A DNA stretch of 64,000 nucleotides from the NCBI RefSeq assembly GCF_003675385.1, contig NZ_RCWZ01000001.1, positions 620,001 to 684,000 of the forward strand, given 5' to 3'. A program made the translations under genes and the position numbers. The notes beneath the pieces are model-generated. The model was not told the DNA's origin and did not search any database. It was given only the letters and a program-made list of their open reading frames with translations. Positions within the stretch are counted from its first letter, which is position 1. Each line of letters opens with the position of its first letter. Positions 8,293-17,305 of this stretch are shown here, one piece after another. The DNA is from Mucilaginibacter kameinonensis. GTDB taxonomy: Bacteria > Bacteroidota > Bacteroidia > Sphingobacteriales > Sphingobacteriaceae.

Positions 8293-9012
8293 TTATACCG
8301 CCAATTTCACCAGTTTTTCCCCTTCCAGAATCGGAATAGCCGTAGTAAAATCAATTTGTAAGCAAAACTCAATATCTTTTTCGATGCCTAATTTCTTAAG
8401 GCGTTCGCCGTGGGATGTTTTCTTGAGATAAACGTTGATATCGTTTTTACCGGCCTGGAAAAGATCATTAGCGGCAATCGCGGCATCGTCCAATACAAAA
8501 TCTTTGTCTTTTAATTGGTCGACCACAGCACCTGCAAACAGGGTGTCTTCCAGGTTGAAATTGTTTTTCCAGCCGGCACACACCAACAGGATGTTTTCGT
8601 TTTGCGTGTTAAGCCAGTTGCTTAAGGCGGTAAGGTTCAGGAACGAACCGATAACAATTTTTTTTGCACTGCGCGATAAATGCAGGGCATGTGTGCCATT
8701 AGTGGTAGTTAGCACGATTGTTTTACCGGCTACTTTTTCTTTAGTGTACGAAAATGGTGAGTTGCCAAAATCAAAACCATCAACTACCGATCCGTCGCGC
8801 TCGGCGGCAAGAAGGTAATCCAGCCCTTTCTCTCTATACGCGGCACACTCCTCAACTTGTGATACCGGTATAATAGCCTCAGCACCGTTTTCAATACCAT
8901 AACATATAGATGATGTTGCCCTGAAAATATCAATAACCACTACAATATAATCTTCCACATTAAAAAGTGGCAGCAATGCGGGGGTAAGGCAAACGTGTAA
9001 GTCTTTATTCAT
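8293..9012 (-). CDS. comB: 2-phosphosulfolactate phosphatase family protein
   Basis: A 239-residue ComB-type phosphatase. Family members remove phosphate from 2-phosphosulfolactate to give sulfolactate, the second step of archaeal coenzyme M synthesis, and need magnesium. The recognisable blocks are VVVIDIFRATSSICYGIENGAE near the N-terminus, FGNSPF, and LTTTNGTHAL in the middle. No comA, comC or other sulfonate gene is nearby, so the true substrate in this organism is open. Repeat elements flank it on both sides, suggesting it is transcribed alone. Confidence 0.88.
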   Translation of the reverse strand: MNKDLHVCLTPALLPLFNVEDYIVVVIDIFRATSSICYGIENGAEAIIPVSQVEECAAYREKGLDYLLAAERDGSVVDGFDFGNSPFSYTKEKVAGKTIVLTTTNGTHALHLSRSAKKIVIGSFLNLTALSNWLNTQNENILLVCAGWKNNFNLEDTLFAGAVVDQLKDKDFVLDDAAIAANDLFQAGKNDINVYLKKTSHGERLKKLGIEKDIEFCLQIDFTTAIPILEGEKLVKLAV

Positions 9013-9020
9013 TTGTGATT

Positions 9021-9103
9021 GGTCATTATGTCATTGAGTCATCGGGTCATTAGGTAAGCCCATAAAAATGACTTAATGCCCCAATGACCCGAAGGAAAAT
9101 GAC
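9021..9103. repeat. Inverted repeat of TCATTGGGTCATT-type words
   Basis: The left part (TCATTGAGTCATCGGGTCAT) is approximately the reverse complement of the right part (AATGCCCCAATGACCCGA). It fills the gap between gcvT and comB, directly upstream of the comB start and right after the gcvT stop. Confidence 0.65.
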
Positions 9104-10183
9104 CTATTTATAAAACGGAGGTTTTACAATCTGCGCTTTGATTTTATTATCCCTGATGCTGATGTAGATCTCGGTGCCTTCTTTAGCGAAAGCGGTATCT
9201 ACATAGCCCATACCAATAGCTTTTTGTAATGATGGCGACTGTGTACCCGAAGTTACTTTACCAATGTTGTTACCATCAGCATCAACAATAGCGTAATCAT
9301 GACGTGGAATACCGCGGTCAATCATTTCAAAACCAACCAGTTTGCGGCTCACGCCAGCTTGCTTTTGCGCTTGCAGGGCTTCGGCATTGGTGAATTCTTT
9401 ATTGAATTTGGTTACCCAGCCTAAACCGGCTTCAAGTGGTGAGGTGTTGTCATCAATATCATTACCGTAAAGGCAAAAACCCATTTCCAAACGTAAGGTA
9501 TCACGAGCGCCTAAACCAATAGGCTTAATACCGAATGGCTCGCCGGCTTTGAAAATAGCATCCCAGATCTGCTCTGCATATTGGTTTTCAAAGTAGATCT
9601 CGAAACCACCTGCCCCGGTATAGCCTGTAGCTGATATCAATACGTTATCAATACCTGCAAAAGTTCCTTTTTGGAAAGTGTAGTACTCCATCGACACCAA
9701 ATCCACCTCGGTAAGGCTTTGTAAGGCTTCGGCAGCCTTTGGACCCTGGATAGCCAATAGCGATGTACGATCAGATATGTTTTTCATATCTACGCCATTG
9801 GTGTTGTATTTAGAGATCCAATCCCAGTCTTTTTCAATGTTTGAGGCATTAACAACCAGCATGTAGGTTTTCTCGTCGATGCGATAAACCAACAGGTCGT
9901 CAACAATACCGCCGGTTTCATTTGGCAGGCATGAGTACTGCACTTTGCCATCGTATAATTTCGCGGCATCGTTGCTGGTAACACGCTGGATCAGGTCAAG
10001 CGCGTTATCGCCTTTTAAAATGAATTCGCCCATGTGGCTCACGTCAAAAACGCCAACTGCCTTACGCACGGTTTCGTGCTCGGCATTGATTCCGGCATAT
10101 TGAACTGGCATGTTATAACCGGCAAATGGAACCATTTTGGCGCCGGTTTTTACGTGGATATCGGTTAATGCGGTATTCTTCAT
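9104..10183 (-). CDS. gcvT: Glycine cleavage system T protein (aminomethyltransferase)
   Basis: Transfers the methylene carbon from the aminomethyl-lipoyl arm of GcvH to tetrahydrofolate and releases ammonia. From the ATG at 10183 the product is 359 residues, normal for GcvT, and begins [21 protein letters not shown] longer frame starting at 10207 would place the -7 promoter element inside the coding region, so I prefer the shorter form. Family blocks visible are [29 protein letters not shown] and [12 protein letters not shown]. The partner gcvH is about 23 kb away in this window. Confidence 0.96.
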   Translation of the reverse strand: MKNTALTDIHVKTGAKMVPFAGYNMPVQYAGINAEHETVRKAVGVFDVSHMGEFILKGDNALDLIQRVTSNDAAKLYDGKVQYSCLPNETGGIVDDLLVYRIDEKTYMLVVNASNIEKDWDWISKYNTNGVDMKNISDRTSLLAIQGPKAAEALQSLTEVDLVSMEYYTFQKGTFAGIDNVLISATGYTGAGGFEIYFENQYAEQIWDAIFKAGEPFGIKPIGLGARDTLRLEMGFCLYGNDIDDNTSPLEAGLGWVTKFNKEFTNAEALQAQKQAGVSRKLVGFEMIDRGIPRHDYAIVDADGNNIGKVTSGTQSPSLQKAIGMGYVDTAFAKEGTEIYISIRDNKIKAQIVKPPFYK

Positions 10184-10204
10184 CGTCAACTTAAATATTG
10201 GCCG

Positions 10205-10212
10205 CAAAGGTA
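10205..10212 (-). promoter_or_regulatory. -7 promoter element of gcvT
   Basis: The minus strand reads TACCTTTG, an exact TAnnTTTG match ending 21 nt before the ATG at 10183. It decides between the two possible starts. The -33 element is not obvious. Confidence 0.45.
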
Positions 10213-10342
10213 ACTATTCTGAATCGTAATCAGTACCCCTCATTGGTTTTGATTATGTTGATAAAAAATGGAAAAAATAAGATCGTCATTGCTGCGAGTG
10301 GGTAAAATCGTGACCTCTGAAAGTAAAATGATATCTACTCCA

Positions 10343-10424
10343 CGTCATTGCGAGGTACGAAGCAATCCCAAATTAGCAGATCCTCCCTGTATAGTTTGGG
10401 ATTGCTTCGTACCTCGCAATGACG
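10343..10424. repeat. TCATTGCGAGG palindrome family, perfect 30-bp arms
   Basis: Arms at 10343-10372 and 10395-10424 are exact reverse complements over 30 bp, around a 22-nt loop that includes CTGTATAG. This is the best-preserved copy in the window, which suggests recent spread or repair between the arms. It sits in the 414-bp gap between gcvT and the redoxin gene. Confidence 0.95.
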
Positions 10425-10498
10425 CTTTATTGTTTGGACGCCACAGCATTCTGAACATCTAACAAGATATTCAGAACCGCGAATCTGCGGGGCTTATG

Positions 10499-10528
10499 CA
10501 TCAGGGTATTCAGCGAGAGACCCTGATG
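10499..10528. repeat. Hairpin with 9-bp arms CATCAGGGT / ACCCTGATG
   Basis: The arms are separated by 12 nt in the gcvT-redoxin gap. No T-run follows on either strand, so it is not an obvious terminator. Confidence 0.6.
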
Positions 10529-10540
10529 GCTCATTAAACA

Positions 10541-10580
10541 ATAAAACCGGTTAAACTTCACGAAGTTTAACCGGTTTTAT
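10541..10580 (-). terminator. Perfect 18-bp stem downstream of the TlpA-like gene
   Basis: Arms ATAAAACCGGTTAAACTT (10541-10558) and its exact reverse complement (10563-10580) flank a 4-nt loop. It starts 17 nt beyond the stop of the minus-strand redoxin gene, and the minus-strand product ends in TTTTAT, as expected of an intrinsic terminator. Confidence 0.75.
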
Positions 10581-10597
10581 ACAAGCATTAAAATACT

Positions 10598-11086
10598 TTA
10601 TACTTTTTTAAGCGTTTCCATCAACACCGGAATTTTTGGCACTTTTGGATACGACTGGAATAATTTACCATACTTATCATAAATAGCAATGTATGGGGTG
10701 GTTTGCACGGCGTAAAACCTTTGCACAACGTAAGTATAACCCTCGGTTCCAATGGTGATATTATGGTATTTAGCCAGGTCAAAATCGCGCTGAAAAGTTT
10801 GGATGCCTTTAAGCATAGGCATAAAGGTGATCATCACAATCTGCACATCTTTTAACTTAGGCAGCTCGGGTTTAAGATCATACATCAGGTGCTGGCAATG
10901 GCTGCAGTCGGGCGAAAAATAGATCACCATTACCGGCTTGTTTTTTTTAAGGTTTGCAGGAGTAACGTAAACACTGTCTGTAGTGAGGATGTGATATGGC
11001 GGTAAGCCCGAGTTAGCAGGTGGCGTTTGAGCCTGGCTGCACCCGGCGGCAATAATCAGACAAAGCAGTAAATACAGTTTCTTCAT
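10598..11086 (-). CDS. TlpA/thioredoxin-like lipoprotein with CxxC
   Basis: A 162-residue exported thiol protein from the ATG at 11086 (another ATG five codons upstream is possible). The leader MKKLYLLLCLIIAAGCSQ ends in a lipobox. The thioredoxin motif is FSPDCSHCQHLMYDL, with the active-site pair C-S-H-C, and the cis-proline context TTPYIAIYD is present. It is expected to act as a periplasmic disulfide reductase or as a relative of peroxiredoxins. It contrasts with the lipoprotein at 1537-2685, which lost the cysteines. It follows the oxidoreductase gene after about 39 nt on the same strand, so co-transcription is likely. Confidence 0.88.
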   Translation of the reverse strand: MKKLYLLLCLIIAAGCSQAQTPPANSGLPPYHILTTDSVYVTPANLKKNKPVMVIYFSPDCSHCQHLMYDLKPELPKLKDVQIVMITFMPMLKGIQTFQRDFDLAKYHNITIGTEGYTYVVQRFYAVQTTPYIAIYDKYGKLFQSYPKVPKIPVLMETLKKV

Positions 11087-11125
11087 TATTTTAATTAGCA
11101 TTTAATGAGCATAGTTACAACATTT

Positions 11126-12142
11126 TTAGCTTTCAAGCAATTCAATTTGCCAGGCAACATGCTCTTCGGTTACCGGGAATAACGCGTTTTCGCGCACGGT
11201 ATGATATACGGCGTCAAATATCCCGTTATAATTACCTTTTGGTGACTTTATCCACTCTACGGTTTTTTGTCCATCGGCACCCATTAACACCAGTTTGCCG
11301 TCGCTGCCTTCCGGTTCAATACCAAAGCCCTCGTCGGTAGGCATCATATCAGCATCAAGCTGGGCTTCCTGAACATCGGTGCGCATTTTAACAAAGCTGC
11401 CTAAGGTACCGTGAACTACAAAGCCGTAAGTATGCTCGGCAATGAGCAGGCCCGATGTAAGGTAAACATTAAGCTGGTTAGGATATTTAAGGTGAATGTT
11501 GAAATAATCATCAACCTGCGAGCCCGGCCTGTATGCGGCAGTAGTTTTTTCATAGCTCAATGGTCGGCCAAAAATGCTGATAGCGTTATCAACAAGGTGC
11601 GCGCCAAGATCATAAGTAAGGCCACCTCCGGGAACGCCAGCGGTTTCCTTGAATTTTTTAACGCCGATGGCCATGCGGTACCTGTCCAGCCTGAAATGAA
11701 CCTCCATCAACTCCCCTAACCTGCCGCTTTCAATTACTTCTTTTACCGAAAGGAAGCCGCTATCGTACCTGCGGTTCTGGTAAATCATCACTTTCAGATC
11801 AAGCTTTTTACCCAGATCATACAGCGCTTTTACCTCATGGGAAGTTACTGCAGCCGGTTTCTCGATCAAAACATGCTTGCCCGCGTTCAGGGCCTGTACG
11901 GCATAATCAAAATGGGTATTGTTTGGTGTGTTAACAATGATAAGTTCTATTTCATCATCATTAAGCAATTCATCGATAGTATCGTAGCTAATTACATCCG
12001 GATATTTTTTGCCGGCCTTTTTTTCATGGCGCTCAACCACGGCCTTAAAAGTAAAACCGGGATTGGTAGTTAAAAAGGGCGCGTGAAAAATCCGTCCCGA
12101 CATTCCGTAGGCCATGAGGCCGGTTACTATTGGTTTCGACAT
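11126..12142 (-). CDS. Gfo/Idh/MocA-family NAD(P)-dependent oxidoreductase
   Basis: A 338-residue cytoplasmic oxidoreductase. The Rossmann nucleotide-binding start is VTGLMAYGMSGRIFHAPFL. The family motif EKPAAVTSHEV carries the conserved Lys of the EKP signature, and LTYDLGAHLVDNAI supplies the active-site Asp/His of this group. Members act on sugars, inositols or biliverdin-like compounds, and the substrate here cannot be assigned. The gene runs toward the TlpA-like gene, with a 39-nt gap. No signal peptide is present. Confidence 0.92.
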   Translation of the reverse strand: MSKPIVTGLMAYGMSGRIFHAPFLTTNPGFTFKAVVERHEKKAGKKYPDVISYDTIDELLNDDEIELIIVNTPNNTHFDYAVQALNAGKHVLIEKPAAVTSHEVKALYDLGKKLDLKVMIYQNRRYDSGFLSVKEVIESGRLGELMEVHFRLDRYRMAIGVKKFKETAGVPGGGLTYDLGAHLVDNAISIFGRPLSYEKTTAAYRPGSQVDDYFNIHLKYPNQLNVYLTSGLLIAEHTYGFVVHGTLGSFVKMRTDVQEAQLDADMMPTDEGFGIEPEGSDGKLVLMGADGQKTVEWIKSPKGNYNGIFDAVYHTVRENALFPVTEEHVAWQIELLES

Positions 12143-12212
12143 AATGTTTAAAGTAGATTTTACTGTGTTAAAAGTATCGTTTTAGCTACACCCGTACAAG
12201 TTATAAAAAAGA

Positions 12213-12240
12213 AAAAGGGAGATTGTTACATCTCCCTTTT
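12213..12240 (-). terminator. Intrinsic terminator after the DUF4142 gene
   Basis: Stem AAAAGGGAGAT / ATCTCCCTTTT with a 6-nt loop. On the minus strand it is followed by a T-rich run (TTTTTCTTTTTTATAA). It lies 26 nt beyond the stop at 12266. Confidence 0.85.
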
Positions 12241-12265
12241 CCATTCTGAATTAATCAATAGCTGA

Positions 12266-12871
12266 TTATTTCATGCCTTTTTGTATCGCCTCAATTTCGG
12301 CTAAGTGATGCTGAATAGTAGGTAACGTTTTGGCTGCCCACGCTTTCAGATCCGGGTCTTTGCAGTTTTTAGAAGCATCCTCAAACATTGAAGCTACTTT
12401 TTTATGGCCGCTAACCATGGCATCAACATAAGCTTTGTCAAAGTCGGCGCCTGATTTAGCGGCAAGCTCGGTTTTCTTTTTCTGATGATCGGCATCCGGC
12501 TCGGTTGGCAGGCTGATGTTTTTAGTTTTGGCAAGCGCCATCAGCTCGTCATTGGCTTTGGTATGGTCGGTAACCATCATTTTGGCAAAGTCTTTTACTT
12601 TGGCATTGGTAGCTTTTTCGCTGGCCAATTGACCGATTGCCACTTCGGCTAAGCCTGCATTGGCTGCACCGGTAGCAAATTTGGCGTCATCGGCAGTAAC
12701 CGCGATGCCTGTGGCGCCGGTTGTTGTGGTGTCTTTAACCTTGTTGGCGCTGTCGGCAGTATCTTTTACAGCTGCCGAACTATCGGTGGCACCATTTTTA
12801 GCGCCGCCATTACACGCCTGAAACGATAAGGCCGCAAGTGCCATCATCGCTATTAAACTTAACTTTTTCAT
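12266..12871 (-). CDS. DUF4142 lipoprotein
   Basis: A 201-residue exported protein. The leader ends at a lipobox (LSFQACNG, Cys about residue 20). A low-complexity Ala/Thr/Asp linker of about 40 residues follows. The helical DUF4142 domain then spans residues about 62-200, with characteristic blocks KDFAKMMVTDHTKANDEL and MVSGHKKVASMFEDA and a C-terminal ending in LPTIQHHLAEIEAI. The His/Asp pattern resembles a ferritin-like bundle, but metal binding is not established for this family. It is monocistronic, with its own terminator. Role unknown, probably a periplasmic stress protein. Confidence 0.9.
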   Translation of the reverse strand: MKKLSLIAMMALAALSFQACNGGAKNGATDSSAAVKDTADSANKVKDTTTTGATGIAVTADDAKFATGAANAGLAEVAIGQLASEKATNAKVKDFAKMMVTDHTKANDELMALAKTKNISLPTEPDADHQKKKTELAAKSGADFDKAYVDAMVSGHKKVASMFEDASKNCKDPDLKAWAAKTLPTIQHHLAEIEAIQKGMK

Positions 12872-13071
12872 AGTAGGTGTTTTATGTGTTTGTTTGTCAG
12901 TTATAACATTTTATAGTTAATTAAGTTTGGTTTTCTTATTTATAAAATTTAATAACTGGCACAAGCTCGGACCTCCACCCTCTTATTCACATATTAATGA
13001 ATATTTAACAATTGTTTAAAAGCACTTTTATAAGTTGAGGTTTATAATAACGCGACTAAATTATACCTGAT

Positions 13072-13677
13072 ATGTTAATAGGATCATTGTTTTTGGGCAA
13101 GGTGCATGAAGTAAATGGGCAGTGGATAGAGACCAAATTTGTGGTTATTGGCATTCCGCTGTTCCCAACCAGTTCTATGTTGGTAACCCGATCGGCCTGG
13201 CGAAGCCGTAACGGGTTTAATATACCGCTGAACTATCAAAGCATTATTGCCGGTTATGCCCGCATGTTTTCGCTGATCACCGCTTTTATAGCTTTTATAT
13301 TGTTTTTTATCGAGCGCGACACAACCGCTTCTATGATTGGGGGGGCTGGTTTATTGTTATGGCTGTACTTTTATTTTGTATTTGGCAGCGCCGATACGGC
13401 AGAGGCCGAGGAACGCAAAAAAATGGGCGACCTTACCGGCCTTTACATTAAACCGGAGTGGCTTGATCATGATGATGCCTACAGGATCTACGAGCGTCTT
13501 GAGAAAAAATACCGGACTGAGTTTGATGGTGCCGATTGGCTTACCGATTTGCGGCAAAATGAGATAGCGCCGGCCAAGTTGCCGCTGTTATATGCGCTAT
13601 CGCGGTTTAATTACTCATTAGGCGCTACGGAGTGCAACAGAAAATTGTTCGAAAAGGCAGATGGTTTATATTTGTAA
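13072..13677 (+). CDS. Conserved-looking membrane protein of unknown function
   Basis: A 201-residue protein I do not recognise. The first 50 residues (LGKVHEVNGQWIETKFVVI and PLFPTSSMLV) look like a small cytoplasmic beta-rich domain. Two membrane segments follow, at about residues 64-82 and 87-105. The C-terminal 90 residues are soluble and charged, ending in a helical part (LPLLYALSRFNYSLGATE). No signal peptide or catalytic motif is evident. It lies 40 nt upstream of the DUF6624 gene on the same strand, so the two may be co-transcribed. Confidence 0.7.
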   Translation: MLIGSLFLGKVHEVNGQWIETKFVVIGIPLFPTSSMLVTRSAWRSRNGFNIPLNYQSIIAGYARMFSLITAFIAFILFFIERDTTASMIGGAGLLLWLYFYFVFGSADTAEAEERKKMGDLTGLYIKPEWLDHDDAYRIYERLEKKYRTEFDGADWLTDLRQNEIAPAKLPLLYALSRFNYSLGATECNRKLFEKADGLYL

Positions 13678-13716
13678 CACAGGTTTTTGCGTTTATTTGC
13701 TTAAACCTTATTTACT

Positions 13717-14376
13717 ATGAAAAACCTGATACTTGCCGTGTTGCTTTTGATGGCCTGCACAGCATCTGCGCAGCAAAAGTTTAATCCTGTTTTAAAGAAG
13801 CAGCTTGATAGTGTGCTGGCCCTTGATCAGAAATACCGCGAAATACTAACTTATTTAATGGATCCGGACAAAAAGGATTCTATACTGAAAACGCTGCCTG
13901 TTAAGCCCGAGGAAGCAACAGGCTACTATTGGAAACTACAAAGCCAGGCCGATTCAACCAATCTTATTTTTATTGAAAACGTAGTTGCAAAATACGGCTA
14001 TCCCGGCAAATCACTTGTTGGTGAGCCAACCAATGAGGCGGTATGGTCGGTAGTGCAGCATTCGTCTAAAATAGATAAATACCTTCCGGCGATAAAAACC
14101 GCTGCGGAAAATAAAGAACTTCCTTTCAGGCTATACGCCATGATGCTCGACAGGCGGTTGATGTACGAGGGGAAAGAACAGATCTATGGTTCGCAGGCTA
14201 CTTCAAAGCCATTGCGTAACGGTCAAAAAGTGGGTTACTATGTTTGGCCTATCAAAGATGCTGCTAAAGTGAACGAACGCCGTAAACAAGCCGGCTTTGA
14301 TCAAACTGTTGAACAAAATGCCAAAAGACTGGGATTTGATTATAAGGTGGTAAAAATTGAAGATGTGAAGTGGTAG
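13717..14376 (+). CDS. Secreted DUF6624-like protein
   Basis: A 219-residue protein with a clear signal peptide (MKNLILAVLLLMACTASAQQ). The body is helical. The segment HSSKIDKYLPAIKTAAENKE followed by MMLDRRLMYEGKEQIYGSQ matches what I know of DUF6624, where an R-x-x-M-x-x-G-K-x-Q-x-Y-G-[ST]-Q string is the signature. No enzymatic function is established for the family. It follows the membrane protein gene closely and is followed by an AT-rich gene. Periplasmic location is inferred from the signal peptide. Confidence 0.8.
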   Translation: MKNLILAVLLLMACTASAQQKFNPVLKKQLDSVLALDQKYREILTYLMDPDKKDSILKTLPVKPEEATGYYWKLQSQADSTNLIFIENVVAKYGYPGKSLVGEPTNEAVWSVVQHSSKIDKYLPAIKTAAENKELPFRLYAMMLDRRLMYEGKEQIYGSQATSKPLRNGQKVGYYVWPIKDAAKVNERRKQAGFDQTVEQNAKRLGFDYKVVKIEDVKW

Positions 14377-14448
14377 TATGGCAACATACGGATAAAAAAG
14401 CCCCCTGCTGTTGCGCTTCCACAACGGCGAGAGAAATTTTTATATCAT

Positions 14449-15054
14449 ATGAGTATAAGCGAAAAGTACGATCGGGAGATATCAAGAATTTCTGAGTTAA
14501 GGGTTTCAGTCGAAACCAGATTTATTTTTTCCAATGTCTTGCTTTTTCGGGAATATCAATCCAGGCTTTTTGCATGGAAGTTGGCTTTGAATTTTGACGG
14601 AAATGACTTCTTTAACAAGAAGAAATCTTACCACAATCTTTTTACTGACTTGAATCCAGCCTGGATTGAAGAACTGATACCAGAAGATAAGATAGTGAAA
14701 GACTTGAATTCTGCAGGCTGGCACTTTGTCCGCTCCGGCTATAGAGAGTTTATGGGATATTTTATGTTCTTATTTGTGAACTGGGAGATCTTTAAAGCAG
14801 AAAAAGAAGTTACGCGGTTTATTAATTTACCTCATCCTTATGAACCTCTTTTTATGATTTTGCAAAAGCGGGGCTTAATAGATTTCTCTGACAATAGGTT
14901 TGTAATTAACGGACGAACTTATTTAAAGTATGATAACACTTTTAGATTACCATCAACAGATAGTGATTTTTTAAACTTTATCGATACAAAATCAACAGAT
15001 TTTCCAAATCAAGAAACCGAAAACAACCTTTGGAATGAATACAGAACCGAATAA
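14449..15054 (+). CDS. AT-rich hypothetical protein
   Basis: A 201-residue protein I do not recognise. It has no signal peptide or membrane segment; the sequence is rich in Phe, Asn and Lys and begins with a heptad-like helix (ISEKYDREISRISELRVSVE). Codon choice is visibly more A/T-rich than in the flanking genes, with many TTT, AAA and AAT codons. The frame is open over its whole length with a plausible ATG and no frameshift. It stands between a DUF6624 gene and fumC with no partner. The composition suggests recent acquisition, but it could equally be a poorly expressed lineage-specific gene. Confidence 0.6.
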   Translation: MSISEKYDREISRISELRVSVETRFIFSNVLLFREYQSRLFAWKLALNFDGNDFFNKKKSYHNLFTDLNPAWIEELIPEDKIVKDLNSAGWHFVRSGYREFMGYFMFLFVNWEIFKAEKEVTRFINLPHPYEPLFMILQKRGLIDFSDNRFVINGRTYLKYDNTFRLPSTDSDFLNFIDTKSTDFPNQETENNLWNEYRTE

Positions 15055-15153
15055 GGCAAAGCATTGAAAAATAATGAACTGTAATATCATTGAAAGTCAT
15101 CCGTCTGGAATCATTTAGCAAAACTAAATGGCAACATCAACAATGACTGGCAT

Positions 15154-15192
15154 TCTGTTAATTCCTGAATTCCATAAATTCGGGTTCAGACA
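15154..15192. repeat. AATTCGGGTTCAGAC-type repeat, half copy
   Basis: The string TAAATTCGGGTTCAGAC here matches the arm AAAATTCGGATTCAGAC at 46870-46886. It lies upstream of fumC. Confidence 0.5.
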
Positions 15193-15244
15193 CTCTCCCA
15201 TCAAAAAGTTTACACCCCGCGTTCCCCCGCATCATATAAAAACA

Positions 15245-15252
15245 TAACTTTG
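15245..15252 (+). promoter_or_regulatory. -7 promoter element of fumC
   Basis: TAACTTTG followed by CCCC, 20 nt before the fumC ATG. It is the same arrangement as at gltX except for the leader length. A -33 element is not clear. Confidence 0.45.
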
Positions 15253-15272
15253 CCCCTGCAAAATTTAATACC

Positions 15273-16670
15273 ATGAGTTTCAGAACCGAACACGATACCA
15301 TGGGCGAGGTACAGGTACCTGCCGACAAATACTGGGGAGCGCAAACCGAACGCTCACGCAATAATTTTAAAATTGGTCCGGAAGCATCAATGCCAAAGGA
15401 AATTATCGACGCTTTCGCTTACCTGAAAAAGGCTGCTGCTTTTACTAACACCGATTTAGGTGTATTGCCGGCAGAAAAACGCGATTTGATTGCACAGGTG
15501 TGTGATGAGATCCTGGCGGGCGGACTGGCTTCGGAGTTTCCGCTGGTGATCTGGCAAACAGGTTCGGGCACACAATCAAACATGAACGTGAACGAAGTTG
15601 TTGCTAACCGTGCACACGTATTACAAGGCAATAAACTGGGCGAAGGCAAAACCTTTATCCACCCGAATGATGACGTGAACAAATCACAATCATCAAACGA
15701 TACTTACCCAACTGCCATGCACATCGCGGCATACAAGATCCTGATTGATGTAACTATTCCGGGTATTGAAAAACTGCGCGATACTTTGCAGGCTAAAGTT
15801 GAGGCATTTAAATCGGTAGTAAAAATCGGTCGTACCCACCTGATGGATGCTACCCCGCTTACTTTAGGCCAGGAGTTTTCAGGTTATGTTTCACAATTAA
15901 ACCACGGCCTAAAAGCATTACGTAATACGCTTGATCACCTGTCAGAACTTGCGCTTGGCGGTACTGCAGTAGGTACAGGTATCAATACACCTAAAGGTTA
16001 TGATGTAAAAGTGGCTGAGTATATCGCTCAGTTCACCGGCTTGCCATTCATCACCGCCGAAAATAAATTTGAAGCCCTTGCTGCTCATGACGCTATTGTT
16101 GAAAGCCATGGCGCATTGAAACAAATCGCGGTTTCGTTAATGAAAATTGCTAACGATATCAGAATGCTGGCTTCTGGCCCGCGTTCGGGTATTGGCGAAA
16201 TCCATATTCCTGATAACGAGCCGGGATCATCTATCATGCCTGGTAAAGTTAACCCAACCCAGAATGAAGCTGTTACCATGGTAGCTGCACAGGTTATGGG
16301 TAACGATGTAGCTATTTCTATCGGTGGCTCAAACGGCCACTACGAGCTAAACGTATTTAAACCGGTTATGGCTGCTAACTTCCTACAGTCGGCAAGGTTA
16401 ATTGGTGATGCCTGCGTATCATTCAATGATCATTGCGCGGTAGGCATTGAGCCAAACTATGAAGGCATCAAAAAGCACCTTGAAAACTCATTGATGCTGG
16501 TGACTGCGCTTAACCCGCATATCGGTTATGAAAACGCGGCTAAAATCGCTAAAACAGCACTTAAAAATGGCAGCTCACTACGTGAAGCAGCTATTGGCTT
16601 AGGCTTACTAACCAACGAGCAGTTTGATGAGTGGGTACGCCCTGAAAATATGATAGGCAGCTTAAAATAG
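15273..16670 (+). CDS. fumC: Class II fumarate hydratase
   Basis: Converts fumarate to L-malate in the citric acid cycle, the step after the complex II genes at the left edge. The 465-residue length is standard. Catalytic and signature segments are visible: [12 protein letters not shown], the [19 protein letters not shown] block with the active-site histidine, and the superfamily signature [15 protein letters not shown] with the catalytic serine loop. FumC is iron-independent, unlike class I fumarases. It is probably monocistronic, with a -7 element 20 nt upstream and a strong terminator 15 nt downstream. Confidence 0.97.
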   Translation: MSFRTEHDTMGEVQVPADKYWGAQTERSRNNFKIGPEASMPKEIIDAFAYLKKAAAFTNTDLGVLPAEKRDLIAQVCDEILAGGLASEFPLVIWQTGSGTQSNMNVNEVVANRAHVLQGNKLGEGKTFIHPNDDVNKSQSSNDTYPTAMHIAAYKILIDVTIPGIEKLRDTLQAKVEAFKSVVKIGRTHLMDATPLTLGQEFSGYVSQLNHGLKALRNTLDHLSELALGGTAVGTGINTPKGYDVKVAEYIAQFTGLPFITAENKFEALAAHDAIVESHGALKQIAVSLMKIANDIRMLASGPRSGIGEIHIPDNEPGSSIMPGKVNPTQNEAVTMVAAQVMGNDVAISIGGSNGHYELNVFKPVMAANFLQSARLIGDACVSFNDHCAVGIEPNYEGIKKHLENSLMLVTALNPHIGYENAAKIAKTALKNGSSLREAAIGLGLLTNEQFDEWVRPENMIGSLK

Positions 16671-16684
16671 TAGCCTCACCCCAA

Positions 16685-16712
16685 CCCCTCTCCAATTGGA
16701 GAGGGGCTTTTT
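16685..16712 (+). terminator. Intrinsic terminator after fumC, built from the CCTCTCC repeat
   Basis: Perfect palindrome of 11-bp arms (CCCCTCTCCAA / TTGGAGAGGGG) followed by CTTTTTAATTTT. The same word family, CTCACCCAACCCTCTCC, recurs in reverse orientation after the DUF1501 gene at 59218-59250, so this terminator belongs to a dispersed repeat. Confidence 0.88.
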
Positions 16713-16723
16713 AATTTTCGCTT

Positions 16724-17305
16724 ATGCAAAAACGCTATAGCTTTCTCTTTTTTTCTTTCAGCTTTCAGCGCTTTGCTTTAAGCCTTCCGCTTTCCGCTTT
16801 TCGCTCAAAGAAAGCCTTTCGCCTTTTACCTTTCGCCTTTTGCCTAATCGTAGCTTCTTGCAGCAGGAACCCTGATATGCAGGAGCCGGGAGATAGCAAA
16901 CTGCAGGGTGAGTGGCGGCAGGACTCGGTACCGGCGCAAAAAAGCCTGGTAACATATTCGCTATACGACATCAAATTTAGCTGCGATTCATTTCTTTTGA
17001 AGATTAGTACCGTGAGCAAGGTTAATTACGGTGCGGATACTTGCATGAGTAAAGGGCACTGGGCCGAATATGTACGGGGGACCTACTCGCAAAGACAGGA
17101 TACGCTGCACATTAAAGGCCAGTTTTGTAATGCCGATGGCTCGTATAAAAATGAACAGGGCTGTTTCAGGTTTGGCGATTATGAAGAGTATTTTAAAGTT
17201 CACCACACAGGCGATTCGCTCATCAGGTTTGTAAGTACATCCAACGTGATCCCTATCAACGCGCATCTAATTAAAAGAACAAGCTGTATTCCAAAACCAT
17301 TGTAA
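16724..17305 (+). CDS. Putative lipoprotein with repeat-like leader
   Basis: A 193-residue protein I do not recognise. The mature part begins at a plausible lipobox (LIVASCSR, Cys about residue 46) and continues as a small beta-rich domain with four cysteines (FSCDSF, DTCMS, QFCNAD, QGCFRF), perhaps two disulfides. The leader is unusually long (about 45 residues) and its DNA, 16740-16848, consists of CTTTC/GCCTTTT words like the intergenic repeat at 18104-18185. The real start may therefore be later, although no other in-frame ATG precedes the lipobox. Its stop overlaps the ATG of the S1/P1 nuclease gene (TAATG), indicating coupled translation. Confidence 0.65.
   Translation: MQKRYSFLFFSFSFQRFALSLPLSAFRSKKAFRLLPFAFCLIVASCSRNPDMQEPGDSKLQGEWRQDSVPAQKSLVTYSLYDIKFSCDSFLLKISTVSKVNYGADTCMSKGHWAEYVRGTYSQRQDTLHIKGQFCNADGSYKNEQGCFRFGDYEEYFKVHHTGDSLIRFVSTSNVIPINAHLIKRTSCIPKPL

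Noticed and set aside
10268..10462. Plus-strand frame of 64 residues after gcvT
   Set aside because: It reads across the perfect 30-bp palindrome; a typical repeat-encoded chance frame.
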